Source: Ophiobolus disseminans (taxonomy: Eukaryota; Ascomycota; Dothideomycetes; Pleosporales; Phaeosphaeriaceae). Taken from it: a DNA stretch of 64,000 nucleotides. The position numbers and the translations under genes were made by a program. Below are positions 32,532-41,528 of this stretch, in pieces. Every line of letters starts with the position of its first letter. The first letter of the stretch is position 1. Below the pieces are notes generated by a model, which was not told where the DNA came from, did no database searches, and saw only the letters and a list, made by a program, of their open reading frames with translations. Location of the stretch: assembly GCA_010093685.1 (NCBI GenBank), contig MU006252.1, positions 26,307 to 90,306 of the forward strand, read 5' to 3'.

Positions 32532-34232
32532 ATGTCTCTACACACAAACGCGCTATTACTTGAACACGAAGGTAGACTTCAGCTTGCTCTTCTTGCCTAT
32601 CAATCAGGCCAATTTCGAAGCCACCGAGCTGCTGCTGCTACCTACAACGTTAAACGCCGGATCCTTGACAAACGCGCTAGAGGAGTACCATTTCGCCTTG
32701 AGACGCGTGCAAACTCCCAAAAGCTCACTGCAACAGAAGAGCAGACGATCGTCCAATATATTCTTGACCTTGATTCGCGAGGATTTGCGCCCCGGCTGTG
32801 CGAGGTGGCAGATATGGCCGATAAAATACTAGGTGTACGCGGTGGGAAGCCTGTAGGCAAGAACTGGGCTGAGCGCTTCGTAACGCGCTCAGCTGAGCTC
32901 AAAATAGCCTTCAACCGAGTAAAGGATAGGCAGAGGATACTGCAGGAAGATCCTGTGATCATTGGCGCGTGGTTCACGCTAGTGGAGGAGACTAAAGCCA
33001 AGTACGGCGTCCACGACGACGACGTACACAACTTTGACGAGACTGGCTTCCAGATGGGCGTGATTGGGTCTATGAAGGTTGTTACAGGCGCAGAGAGACG
33101 TGCAAGGCCTGATCTGATTCAACCAGGCGATCGCGAGTGGGTTACAGTGATCCAGAGCGTGTGCGCTGCTGGGTACGCGACCCCGCCCTTCATCATCTAC
33201 AAGGGACGCGTCCACATCTCCGCGTGGTACGAGGAGACCTCAATACCGCGCAATTGGAAGCTTTCAGTCTCTGAGAACGGCTGGACAAACAACGCGCTTG
33301 GTCTGGAGTGGTTGAAGCACTTTGACGCGCATACAAAGACGCGCCAGGTGGGGGTGTACCAGCTGCTCATTTTGGACGGCCATGAGAGTCACCTCAACCA
33401 GGATTTCAAGGACTACTGCCTTGAAAACAAGATCCTGACCCTCTGTATGCCCCCACATTCATCCCACATCCTCCAGCCGCTTGACGTGGTCTGCTTCTCG
33501 CCGCTGAAGCGCAAGTACTCCCAGCGCGTTAGAGACTTGGCACGCCGACGCGTCTTCCACATCAACAAGGAAGGCTTCCTCCCCGCCTTCAAAGACGCGT
33601 TTTTTGACGTGTTTACGGAGAATAACTGCCGAAAGGCCTTTGAGGCAGCAGGGCTTGTCCCTCTGAACGCGCAGGTTGTGTTGGATCGCCTTGAAGTGCG
33701 CTTGCGTACCCCACCAGCACCTACCCTCCTAGATGAGCCATGGCAATCAAAGACTCCAAGCAATACCCATGAGTTTGGATTGCAATCAAAGCTGGTACGC
33801 GATTCCTTTACTCGGTTGCCTGTTACAGCTCAGGCTGGGTTCTCCCAGCTTATAAAAGGTGGTGAGCTAATGCTGCATGAAAATGCGCTTCAACGTGCTC
33901 GGATCTATGAGCTTGAAGAGCAATTAGCAGAGATGACCAAGCGAAAATTGCGCAAAAGAAAGTGGATCCAGCACAGTGGGACTATGGAGTATGGGACTGC
34001 AGCAGCGCAGGTAGCTGCTGAGGCGTCTGCGGCGCCTCAGCGTTCAAAGAAGGCTCGTGGTGGTGGTGATCAAGAACCAGCCCAGCCAGCTTTACGGCGC
34101 TGTGGGAACTGTGGCAGGACAGGGCATAACGCACGAACGTGCAAAAAAGATACAGAGGCATCTTCTGAATCAGATGTAAGCACGATGTACGCTGGCTCCT
34201 TGTTTGATGGCGATGAAATTGAAGATTTATAA
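32532..34232 (+). CDS. Pogo/Fot1 DDE transposase with zinc knuckle
   Basis: One exon, 566 residues. The N-terminal half holds helix-turn-helix DNA-binding segments of the CENP-B/pogo type. The catalytic triad is D169 (NFDETGF), D282 (LILDGHESH) and D318 (LQPLDVVCF), a DD35D spacing proper to pogo/Fot1. A coiled-coil-like region (near 455-480) precedes a CX2CX4HX4C zinc knuckle (CGNCGRTGHNARTC). The enzyme cuts and pastes the element at TA sites in the nucleus. There are no frameshifts or stops and all catalytic residues are present. Pogo-type transposases with a C-terminal knuckle are known in fungi. Confidence 0.95.
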   Translation: MSLHTNALLLEHEGRLQLALLAYQSGQFRSHRAAAATYNVKRRILDKRARGVPFRLETRANSQKLTATEEQTIVQYILDLDSRGFAPRLCEVADMADKILGVRGGKPVGKNWAERFVTRSAELKIAFNRVKDRQRILQEDPVIIGAWFTLVEETKAKYGVHDDDVHNFDETGFQMGVIGSMKVVTGAERRARPDLIQPGDREWVTVIQSVCAAGYATPPFIIYKGRVHISAWYEETSIPRNWKLSVSENGWTNNALGLEWLKHFDAHTKTRQVGVYQLLILDGHESHLNQDFKDYCLENKILTLCMPPHSSHILQPLDVVCFSPLKRKYSQRVRDLARRRVFHINKEGFLPAFKDAFFDVFTENNCRKAFEAAGLVPLNAQVVLDRLEVRLRTPPAPTLLDEPWQSKTPSNTHEFGLQSKLVRDSFTRLPVTAQAGFSQLIKGGELMLHENALQRARIYELEEQLAEMTKRKLRKRKWIQHSGTMEYGTAAAQVAAEASAAPQRSKKARGGGDQEPAQPALRRCGNCGRTGHNARTCKKDTEASSESDVSTMYAGSLFDGDEIEDL

Positions 34233-34255
34233 CATGTGTTGGTCGTGCCAAGCGT

Positions 34256-34300
34256 TTTTGGGCGGTTCGCTGGGGTGGGCGGCTCGCTAGTGGAATACGT
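34256..34300 (-). repeat. Right terminal inverted repeat of the pogo element
   Basis: 45 bp, perfect inverted partner of 32452-32496. On the minus strand its first 14 bases are read as part of the neighbouring gene and supply that gene's stop codon at 34287-34289. Confidence 0.95.
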
Positions 34301-35078
34301 TACCCATAGCCCTCATCTCCAAGTCTTCTCTTGCCCTACGCTTTCGCGCAGCGCTCCACTGACGATACACATAAGCCACCGTAAAGTAGATAACCAGAAA
34401 AAACCCACCCGCCGCAATACCAAACGAAATGAAGATGTACTTGGGCGAGCCATTATCCGGATCCACGTCGCGGGTAACGAGACGGCGGTCGTAGTGAGAT
34501 GTGCTCTTGCTGGTAGATGAGGGAGAGGGATAGTGGTAAGCCAGAGTGGCGGGAGCCATGGGCTTGCACATACCGCACGAGCAGCCTTTTGCATGCTTTC
34601 CAGTGGCGTGCGGAAGCGTTTTGTTGCTGTGGAGCATGGCACCGTTTTGCGATGGTGCCGTGGGGTTGTACTTCACGGGACATTTCCACTTGTTCGCCGG
34701 CATTTCACAAAGCATAGTCATATTGTGAAGCCCAGTGCCATTCCCACCCGTCCCATCCCCACCCTTCGACATCGAACCACCAGCGCAGGCCGGGCACTTA
34801 CATGTCTTTGGGTGGCGCATGGTGCCGTTGGTAGGTTTGGGCATTGTCGGGTAGCTCATGGTAGCGCTATAGGACTTTTGTGCAAGGTAGCTTGTGGTGG
34901 CGCGGAAGGACTTTGGTGGAAAAGTCAAATCGACAGTAGTATGGACAGCACCCGATGAAGGGAGCGGCATGTGTGTCATTTGCGCCGTGACAGCCGAAGT
35001 CGTTACCTCTTCATGCGCATGGACAGCGAATGTGTTGGCGAACATAACAGCGGCGGCGACGATGTATGTGGTATACAT
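34287..35078 (-). CDS. Type I membrane protein with CxCxxC motifs, C-terminus rewritten by the transposon
   Basis: The open frame starts at 35162, but I choose the ATG at 35078 because it opens a signal peptide (MYTTYIVAAAVMFANTFAVH), giving 263 residues. The ectodomain is Thr/Ser/Pro/Met/His-rich with two matching CxCxxC units (TCKCPACAGG and GCSCGMCKPM) and another Cys pair, which could bind metal. One helix lies near 216-240 (YIFISFGIAAGGFFLVIYF), followed by a basic tail (RKRRARED). The last residues NVFH and the TAG stop lie in the pogo inverted repeat. Removing the element and one TA gives an ending TGN and TGA, so only the extreme tail changed. Function unknown. Confidence 0.7.
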   Translation of the reverse strand: MYTTYIVAAAVMFANTFAVHAHEEVTTSAVTAQMTHMPLPSSGAVHTTVDLTFPPKSFRATTSYLAQKSYSATMSYPTMPKPTNGTMRHPKTCKCPACAGGSMSKGGDGTGGNGTGLHNMTMLCEMPANKWKCPVKYNPTAPSQNGAMLHSNKTLPHATGKHAKGCSCGMCKPMAPATLAYHYPSPSSTSKSTSHYDRRLVTRDVDPDNGSPKYIFISFGIAAGGFFLVIYFTVAYVYRQWSAARKRRAREDLEMRAMGNVFH

Positions 35079-35428
35079 GTTTGTTATCTTGCGGGTTCTT
35101 CTGTGATGAGTTGTCTTGTTTGAATTCGGGAAGCTTTTGGAGGATTTGGATATAGAAGGCAAGTAGGATTCGTTGTGAACGCGCTAAAGTGATTTACATA
35201 TACAATGTTTCACTCGGTCAGTGACGAGTGCTTGCGGTCGTATGTGCTAAGCAGTGTGCCTAAGTGGTACACTGTCAGAGTGAAGAAGTGCTTTTCTGGA
35301 TGATGATACCTCTAAACTGCTTTTAGCAGTCTGGAGATATTCAGTACCTTGTTTCGTATTCATGTTCATTCCTCATAAATCAGTTCAGCTATTCCAATGC
35401 TGTTCCCTACAACATCCCACACCAAAGC

Positions 35429-36191
35429 CTACCACTTCGCCTCCTTCCTCTTCAAAAACTCATTCAGCACCGAGATATCGTGCTCGAGGCCCTTCAGCCA
35501 CTTCTCCAGCTCAGTCTGCACCTTCGCATCATCATCGCCCAGCTTCTTGTAAAAGTCCTTCCTGTATGGTGTCGCGCTCATGGCGGCGCTGAAGATGGGC
35601 TTCACGATGAAGGAGTGGTGGGGCTTGAGGGTGTTGCCGTAGGCGTCGCGGAACGAGTCGGCGAGTTCTTTGGAAGGGTTGGAGACGTTGTGGCGGAGGG
35701 CTTGGGCGGTGAAGTCGAGGCCGCTGTTGGGTATCAGCGATGAGGGACGGGAGGGGTTGAGGAGTGAACATACCGGTTCAGCCACAGTAGGCCCTCGGTA
35801 GCAGTGTGCTTCTTCTCCTTGAGCTCATTGATGACGAGCTCCTGGAGGGTTTCTGAGAGGGTCGGTGCGGCTAGCTGTCGGTCGCGGATTTTCTGCCCTG
35901 CTTGAGCTGCTGTTCGGATCACAACGTGCCGTCAACGTACCTTGATGTTGCCGACCATGTCGTTCTTGACTGGCTTGAATGCTGCCGAGCCTAGCACATC
36001 TACAGCTATCAGCACCACCATTCGCCATATATTCCGACAGCCATACCAAACAGCGTAGTCAAGCTCTCTGCCGCCTCCAGAAACTCGGTCGTGGAGATGG
36101 CATTGTCCTTGGACGAATCAACTGGAACATCCACAAAGCTCCGCTTCACAGAGTCGAAGAAGGTGCCGCCGGGTGGGTATGCTGCTGCCAT
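35429..36191 (-). CDS. Glycolipid transfer protein
   Basis: Four exons (36047-36191, 35941-35999, 35774-35892, 35429-35723) join in phase to 205 residues, the usual GLTP length. The fold's recognition segments are present: FLEAAESLTTLFDVLGSAAF near 37-56, FKPVKNDMVGNI with the Asp/Asn/Lys sugar-binding positions, TEGLLWLNRGLDF with the stacking tryptophan, and LKPHHSFIVKPIFSAAM with the conserved histidine. GLTPs are cytosolic all-helical proteins that carry glycosphingolipids between membranes and sense their levels at the ER. The single-domain form has no PH or FFAT-like extension. Relatives include the heterokaryon-incompatibility protein HET-C2 of Podospora. Confidence 0.93.
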
Positions 36192-36661
36192 TGTGGTAGT
36201 GTTGTGAGGTTCTGGTGGTCAAGCTTCAAGAACAGATGTCGTGTCCAGGCGGTGTGCTTGCTCAACACGCGTTGGTCGAGGTGGGGCTGCGGCTACTTAG
36301 CGCGGGGTAGGTGCGACCATCGACGCGCCATCCAGGGTCTCCAAGGGGAGGCAGGAGCTATCGTCCAAAGAAGAAACGTTCAGCTGTTCTCATGTATCAC
36401 AGTAAAGGGCGAAATCGGAACAGGGGCGGCTCGGATGATGAATGATGCGCGGACAAAGAAAGGCCGGGTGGCTTCATAATGCAACATAGCGATAACATTA
36501 TAAGAAAGATATCTAGAGCACCAAAGAGTTCATGAAATCTGAGCATAGTGTGAAATAGCTTCAAACTCCGTACGTCATCAAGTGTGCATGTATAGAGCTC
36601 TCCTCCTTGCTCCCAAGAGCTTCCACTGACCACCTTCAGACACAAACACATCACCACCACC
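36192..36661. promoter_or_regulatory. Divergent promoter region
   Basis: Lies between the GLTP gene (minus) and the tartrate/malate dehydrogenase gene (plus). No other gene is supported. Confidence 0.45.
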
Positions 36662-37825
36662 ATGCCTTCCCACATCAGAGAAATCGGCCCCAAAATCCAC
36701 CGCATCGCCTGCATCCCCGGCGACGGCATTGGCGTCGACATCACCGAAGCCGCCATCCAAGTCCTGAAAGCCCTCGCAAAAGCGACGGGAACCTTTTCCT
36801 TCGACTTCACCACCTTTGACTGGAGCTCCACGAACTACCTCGAGCGCGGCTGGTACATGCCGCCGGACGGCCTGTCCCAGCTCAAGAAGTTCGATGCGAT
36901 TTACTTTGGCGCGGTCGGCTGGCCAGATGTGCCGGACCATATCTCGCTCTGGGGCTTGATCTTGCCGATTAGAAAGGCGCTGAATCAGTATGTGAATGTG
37001 CGGCCGACGAGGATCTTGCAGGGCACCAAGAGTCCACTTGAAGGCTGCAAGAGAGAGGATCTGGATTGGTTAATTATCCGCGAGAATAGTGAGGGCGAGT
37101 ACTCGGGTCAGGGAGGCACGAGCCACGAAGACAGCGAGCATACGGTTGCGACCGAAGTGAGCATTGTACGAATCTTCGAATCTCGTCGTTTCGCTTCATG
37201 ATACTAATGCAAGTCTTAGTTCACGCGCGTCGCCATAGAGCGCATAATGCACTTTGCATTCAAAGCCGCACAGTCCCGGCCACGCAAACACCTCACAATG
37301 GTGACGAAGTCCAACGCCCAGCGCCACGGTATGGTGCTGTGGGACAAGATCTTCTACGAAATCGCCCCATCCTATCCCGACGTAAAGACGGAGAAGATGC
37401 TCGTTGATGCAATGACTGTGCGCATGGTTCTGAATCCCAAATCAATGGACACCATAGTCGCTACAAATCTCCACGCCGACATCTTGACCGATTTGGCTGC
37501 CGCACTCTCCGGCAGTATCGGCATCGCGCCATCAAGTAACCTAGACCCAACGCGCAAGAATCCGAGCATGTTTGAGCCGATCCATGGCAGTGCCCCGGAT
37601 ATTGCGGGCAAGGGGATTGCGAATCCGGTGGGTGCGTTTTGGAGCGCCGCAGAGATGGTCCGGTGGGTTGGAGAGGAGAAGGCTGCGGATGCGCTGATGA
37701 AGGCCGTTGAAGCAGTTACGGCGAGGGGTGTCAAGACGAAGGACCTCGGTGGGAGTGAGGATACGAACGGCGTGACTGAGGCGGTGTGTAGGGAGCTTGA
37801 GGCAATTGTCACGGAGGGAGCTTAA
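36662..37825 (+). CDS. Tartrate/D-malate dehydrogenase-like decarboxylating enzyme
   Basis: Exons 36662-37165 and 37220-37825 (54-nt intron) join to 369 residues. IACIPGDGIGVDITE opens the beta-decarboxylating dehydrogenase fold. The substrate/cofactor segments are NVRPTRI, LIIRENSEGEYSG, FTRVAIERIM, TKSNAQRHGMVLWD, VDAMTVRMV and the NAD-binding FEPIHGSAPDIAGKGIANP. The sequence is closer to tartrate/D-malate dehydrogenase (TtuC type) than to isopropylmalate dehydrogenase. It should oxidise and decarboxylate a 2-hydroxyacid dicarboxylate with NAD and a divalent metal. No mitochondrial presequence is evident, so it is probably cytosolic. Confidence 0.88.
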
Positions 37826-37928
37826 TGGAGGTGTTAGCATAATCGAAAGATGATAAATGTTTCTCGGCAACGTACCTGTACCCTCCCATCCTGTACAGCA
37901 GTCTTCCTAATCTTTCTGCTTCGTTCCC

Positions 37929-38738
37929 TCACTCCAAGAACACCGCCGGCAGCTCCGCCCTCCCTTCAACAACCCTACTCGCCCGCGCCTTCTCTTTCTT
38001 CCCCCTCTCATCCCCCATCCTCACCCACTCCCCCCACCCCCTCCAAATCCACACCACCCTCCCCATCAACAGCCCCTTACTCATCGGCCCATAATCCCTA
38101 CTATCCAGCGTGAACCGCGAATTGTCGCCCTCGACCCACACATGCCCATAGGGCACCACCACCTTCCCCACCTCCTCCATCCGTCCATCCACAGCATCAG
38201 GATCCAGACTCCCAAGCCCATCCGGCATACCCCCCAACTTCCCCTCCTGCTTGTCAAGCGCATACCCCCTCTTCACATACACCGTGTCCCCTTCGAGTCC
38301 CACAACTCTCTTGATACCACACTCCTCCGGCTTATGCGTTTTCCAAAACGTCACGACGTCGCCCCTCTCCACACCGCGCCCATGCCCGCTCTGCGCATAC
38401 GGCCGAACAATCACCCAGTCCTTCTTGCCCGTCTCGTGTAGCTCAGGGTTGACGGTGGGCGCCATGGACACGCCCTTGATGCTCAGCACGTCGACGTGGT
38501 GGTCGCGCACCCAGAGCAGTGCGCACCCCATGGCCACGGTGTTGGCGGTCCATATGAGGCCGGAGCGGATGGGTCTTGTGCCGTACCATGGTGTGCGGGG
38601 CGGTGGTGGGGTGGGATGGGATGGTTGCGATCGAGTGGGAGTTCGAGGTGTGGATTTGGTGGGTGGTGGAGGTGCGAAACGGGTTCTTGCGACGGGTGCG
38701 GAGGTTTTAGGGATGCGTATCGGTGGTTTGGGAGGCAT
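37929..38738 (-). CDS. IMP2: Mitochondrial inner membrane protease subunit 2
   Basis: One exon, 269 residues. The first ~55 residues are Pro/Arg/Thr-rich and may target mitochondria. One membrane helix (about 58-76) is followed by the type I signal-peptidase catalytic boxes: serine 91 in KGVSMAPT and lysine 143 in GIKRVVGLEGD, then VWVEGDN and the DSRDYGPMSKGLLMG box. Imp2 forms the IMP complex with Imp1 and removes sorting signals from proteins of the intermembrane space. The C-terminal ~25 residues are a charged extension. The Ser-Lys pair and the spacing of the boxes make this assignment strong. Confidence 0.92.
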   Translation of the reverse strand: MPPKPPIRIPKTSAPVARTRFAPPPPTKSTPRTPTRSQPSHPTPPPPRTPWYGTRPIRSGLIWTANTVAMGCALLWVRDHHVDVLSIKGVSMAPTVNPELHETGKKDWVIVRPYAQSGHGRGVERGDVVTFWKTHKPEECGIKRVVGLEGDTVYVKRGYALDKQEGKLGGMPDGLGSLDPDAVDGRMEEVGKVVVPYGHVWVEGDNSRFTLDSRDYGPMSKGLLMGRVVWIWRGWGEWVRMGDERGKKEKARASRVVEGRAELPAVFLE

Positions 38739-39033
38739 GGCGGGTGGTTCGTGGGCAATTGCTATTTTGGCAAAATTGAGATTTGGAGACGAGCCCGACG
38801 CGACGTCGGCTCGGACGGATTTACGCTATCACGTGCACATTGCGCGATCAGATAAGATGCGGAGATCCAAGTGGGAATCACTTCACGGGTATACGCCAGA
38901 TTTAATCTCAGCCCGGATATGACTGAATATATCAAGCTACATGGCGGCCTATGGTACAATGACCGGTACATATGCACAGTATGCAAGCGCTGCCATCCCA
39001 TCATTCCAATCCTCGTGAATTTCGAACACAAAT

Positions 39034-40333
39034 CTACTTCAACGCCTTGATAACCGCGTCCGCGTACTCGAAAGTCTTGGACTTGCCGCCGAGATCGCCG
39101 GTGATTGTCTGTCGTCTGTTAGCCCTGCATTTTCATGAAGCATCATTGAGACTCACCTTGCCCTCTGCAAGAACCTTGAAGATAGCCTGCTCAATGTTGG
39201 CGGCTTCCGAGTTCAATCCCATGTGTCGCAACATCATGATGGAGGAGAGAAGCAGCGCGGTGGGGTTGGCGAGCTGCTTGCCAGCGATATCGGGCGCAGA
39301 GCCGTGAACAGCCTCGAAGATGGAGCACTCGTCTCCAATGTTGCCAGACGGTGTCAGACCAAGACCTCCGATGAGACCGGCGCACAGATCCGACAGAATG
39401 TCTCCGTACAAGTTGGGCATGACGAGAACCTTGTCGTTATATGGCGTGGGATCGGTGACCATCTTCAGGCAGGTGTTGTCGAGCAGCTCGGCGTCAAATT
39501 CTATGTCGGGGAACTCCTTGGACAGCTCGCGGGCGGTGCTGAGGAACAGACCGTCGGACATCTTCATGATGGTGGCCTTGTGCACGGCGCGGACCTTCTT
39601 CCTACCAATGTCACGGGCGTGTTGGAAGGCGTATCGCAGCACGCGCTCTGAGGCCTCGCGGGTGATGAGCTTGATGCTCTGCACGACGCCGTCGACCACC
39701 ACGTGCTCGATGCCCGAGTATTCTCCCTCTGTGTTTTCGCGGATCAGGACGGTGTCGACGTTGTCGTAGGGCGTCTTGTAGCCCTGGATAGATCTGCATG
39801 GCCGGACGTTGGCGAAGAGGTTGAAGGTTCGGCGCAGCGTCAGGTTGAGGGAAACGTGGCCCTTTCCAATGGGCGTTGCGAGCGGTCCCTTGAGCGCGAC
39901 CAGGTTCTTCGTTACACTGCTAATGGCCTCGTCGGGGATGACCGTCTTGCCGTCCTCGTTCAGACGTGGGGTAACATCGACCGACTCCCACTTGATGGGG
40001 ACATTCGCTGCCGAGTAGATGTCCTTGACCGACTGCGCGATCTCGGGGCCGATGCCGTCGCCCTCGATCAGAGTGACACTGTACTTGCCGTCGCTGCCCT
40101 TGGTGCCCTTGAACTTGGCCACCTCGTCGGCGTAGGTTCGAACTGAGGCCTAGTATACGTATGAGCTCTAGCATTCCACCTTATCTAGCAATTGGCAGCG
40201 CTCGCGACACTGCCAATGTCTCGCTATAGCGCCCAAAGCTCACCTGCGATAGTGCGGGCGCCCACCTCGAGGCGCGGCTAGCCTGGCGGAGGCATTGCCG
40301 CGAGGGTGCGGCGAAGGTGCGAGCAGCCAACAT
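39034..40333 (-). CDS. IDH2: NAD-dependent isocitrate dehydrogenase subunit 2, mitochondrial
   Basis: Three exons (40244-40333, 39157-40149, 39034-39108) join to 385 residues. The first exon is an Arg/Ala-rich mitochondrial presequence (MLAARTFAAPSRQCLRQA). The core shows VTLIEGDGIGPEI, the substrate loop SLNLTLRRTFNLFANVRPCR, LIRENTEGEYSGIEH, VHKATIMKMSDGLF, VMPNLYGDILSDL and FEAVHGSAPDIAGK. The last exon gives the Idh2-type end TGDLGGKSKTFEYADAVIKAL. It is the catalytic subunit of the octameric TCA-cycle enzyme converting isocitrate to 2-oxoglutarate. The very close match to the filamentous-fungal Idh2 type leaves little doubt. Confidence 0.95.
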
Positions 40334-40886
40334 CTTGGGTATCAGAAAATGCTTCTACGGCCCAATTGGAGCTACAAGTGGTGTTGTAGCTGTGCGTCGA
40401 GGCTGTCGGTGCAAGCCGGGGGAGTGGATGTTGCGCAAAGCTCGAGCAGAAAAAGCAAGCTCCGCCCGCCATCATGCCAAGCCCGTGTATCCTTCCGTCA
40501 TACCTCTCGGTGCGCATTGCAAACCTCACACATAGATTGAAACGAGAAATGCAAGGAGGAACCAACGCTCATGTCGGTGTTTGCATCTTACATTATCTTA
40601 TTAACAAATTGCGCACGTCTCTATGGTGCCAAGTCTACTGTCACATGCGCGTCCTCCCTCCAGCTAGCTATAGAAGATATTGTGCTTCACTCAATCGCAT
40701 CAAAATACCACTCCAGAGTTCTCCCAAATAGCGTCTTTTCGTCTCCTTGATCGTGTCCATGGCGCCGTATTCAGGATAACACGTGTGCTATTATCATCAA
40801 CTCATGAAGCCCCGATAGTCCTACCGAGAGCTGTGATATCGAAATGCCGTCCACACCCATGGACTGCGAAACATCTCCTTCCTAGA
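40334..40886. other. Intergenic, no feature recognised
   Basis: Promoter of IDH2 and the 3' flank of the next membrane-protein gene. No convincing gene. Confidence 0.5.
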
Positions 40887-41528
40887 TTACATCCGCATCT
40901 CTGTAGTATCTTCACGGGGCGTACAAGGTGTCGCCGGCCAACTCCGCCCATGACCATCCAACGGTGGACTCAATATAATCGCAGGCGTACCCGGACTTCG
41001 AAGCTCGGTGAAGTATATATTCGCCATCTTGGACTCGACCAACGTCGTTCTCGCCGTACTCGGTGTCACTGGTGTAAATCCTTTCCAAAGCCTCGCTTGC
41101 TCATAGTAGCGTACTGGAGGCGATTGCCGTACCTTCCAACATCGGTAGATGAAGAGTATGGCAGTGAGAAGTATGATGATGCCGCATACACCGGCTGCAA
41201 CGCCGATGCCCATGGCTGCTGATGGCGACAGGGCATTTGGATTGTGTGTGGGTATCGCAGAGGTCGGTGTCAGCTGGAATGACGTTGATGCAACTGAAGA
41301 AGGATGGTAATAAAACGTCGGAGTTGCCGTGGCAGTGTTGTGTGACGGGGTTGCCATCAATGTAATTGTGGAGTTTGACCGCAACCGAAGAAACGATGCT
41401 GGTTGAGTAGTGGAAGTTGAGTTGGCTCCGCTTGAGCGAGCAGTCGCATTGGTGATATCGTCGGCACTGGTTGATAGGGTCTGGATATTGATCGTCGTTG
41501 CGGAGCTATACGAAGCGCTTTCGTTCAT
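40887..41528 (-). CDS. Ser/Thr-rich single-pass membrane protein, 213 aa
   Basis: One exon, 213 residues. The first ~100 residues are Ser/Thr/Asn-rich and probably heavily O-glycosylated. A helix lies at about 104-128 (MGIGVAAGVCGIIILLTAIL), then FIYRCWKVRQ and a ~80-residue cytoplasmic tail with TP-rich stretches (KGFTPVTPSTARTT). The layout resembles Mid2/Wsc-type cell-wall sensors, without a WSC domain. No cleavable signal peptide precedes it in this frame; an upstream exon may supply one. Confidence 0.6.
   Translation of the reverse strand: MNESASYSSATTINIQTLSTSADDITNATARSSGANSTSTTQPASFLRLRSNSTITLMATPSHNTATATPTFYYHPSSVASTSFQLTPTSAIPTHNPNALSPSAAMGIGVAAGVCGIIILLTAILFIYRCWKVRQSPPVRYYEQARLWKGFTPVTPSTARTTLVESKMANIYFTELRSPGTPAIILSPPLDGHGRSWPATPCTPREDTTEMRM

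Larger units (their letters stand above)
32452..34300 (+). mobile_element. Intact Fot1/pogo-type DNA transposon, 1849 bp
   Basis: The ends are perfect 45-bp inverted repeats (32452-32496 and 34256-34300) starting ACGTATTCCACTAG, flanked by the TA dinucleotide at 32450-32451 and 34301-34302, the target duplication expected of Tc1/mariner/pogo elements. Inside is one uninterrupted transposase gene. Identical ends and an open transposase suggest a young, possibly active insertion. It inserted into the last codons of the membrane-protein gene to its right. Confidence 0.95.

Noticed and set aside
36397..36940. Minus-strand frames overlapping the start of the dehydrogenase gene
   Set aside because: Antisense shadows of a clear coding exon.
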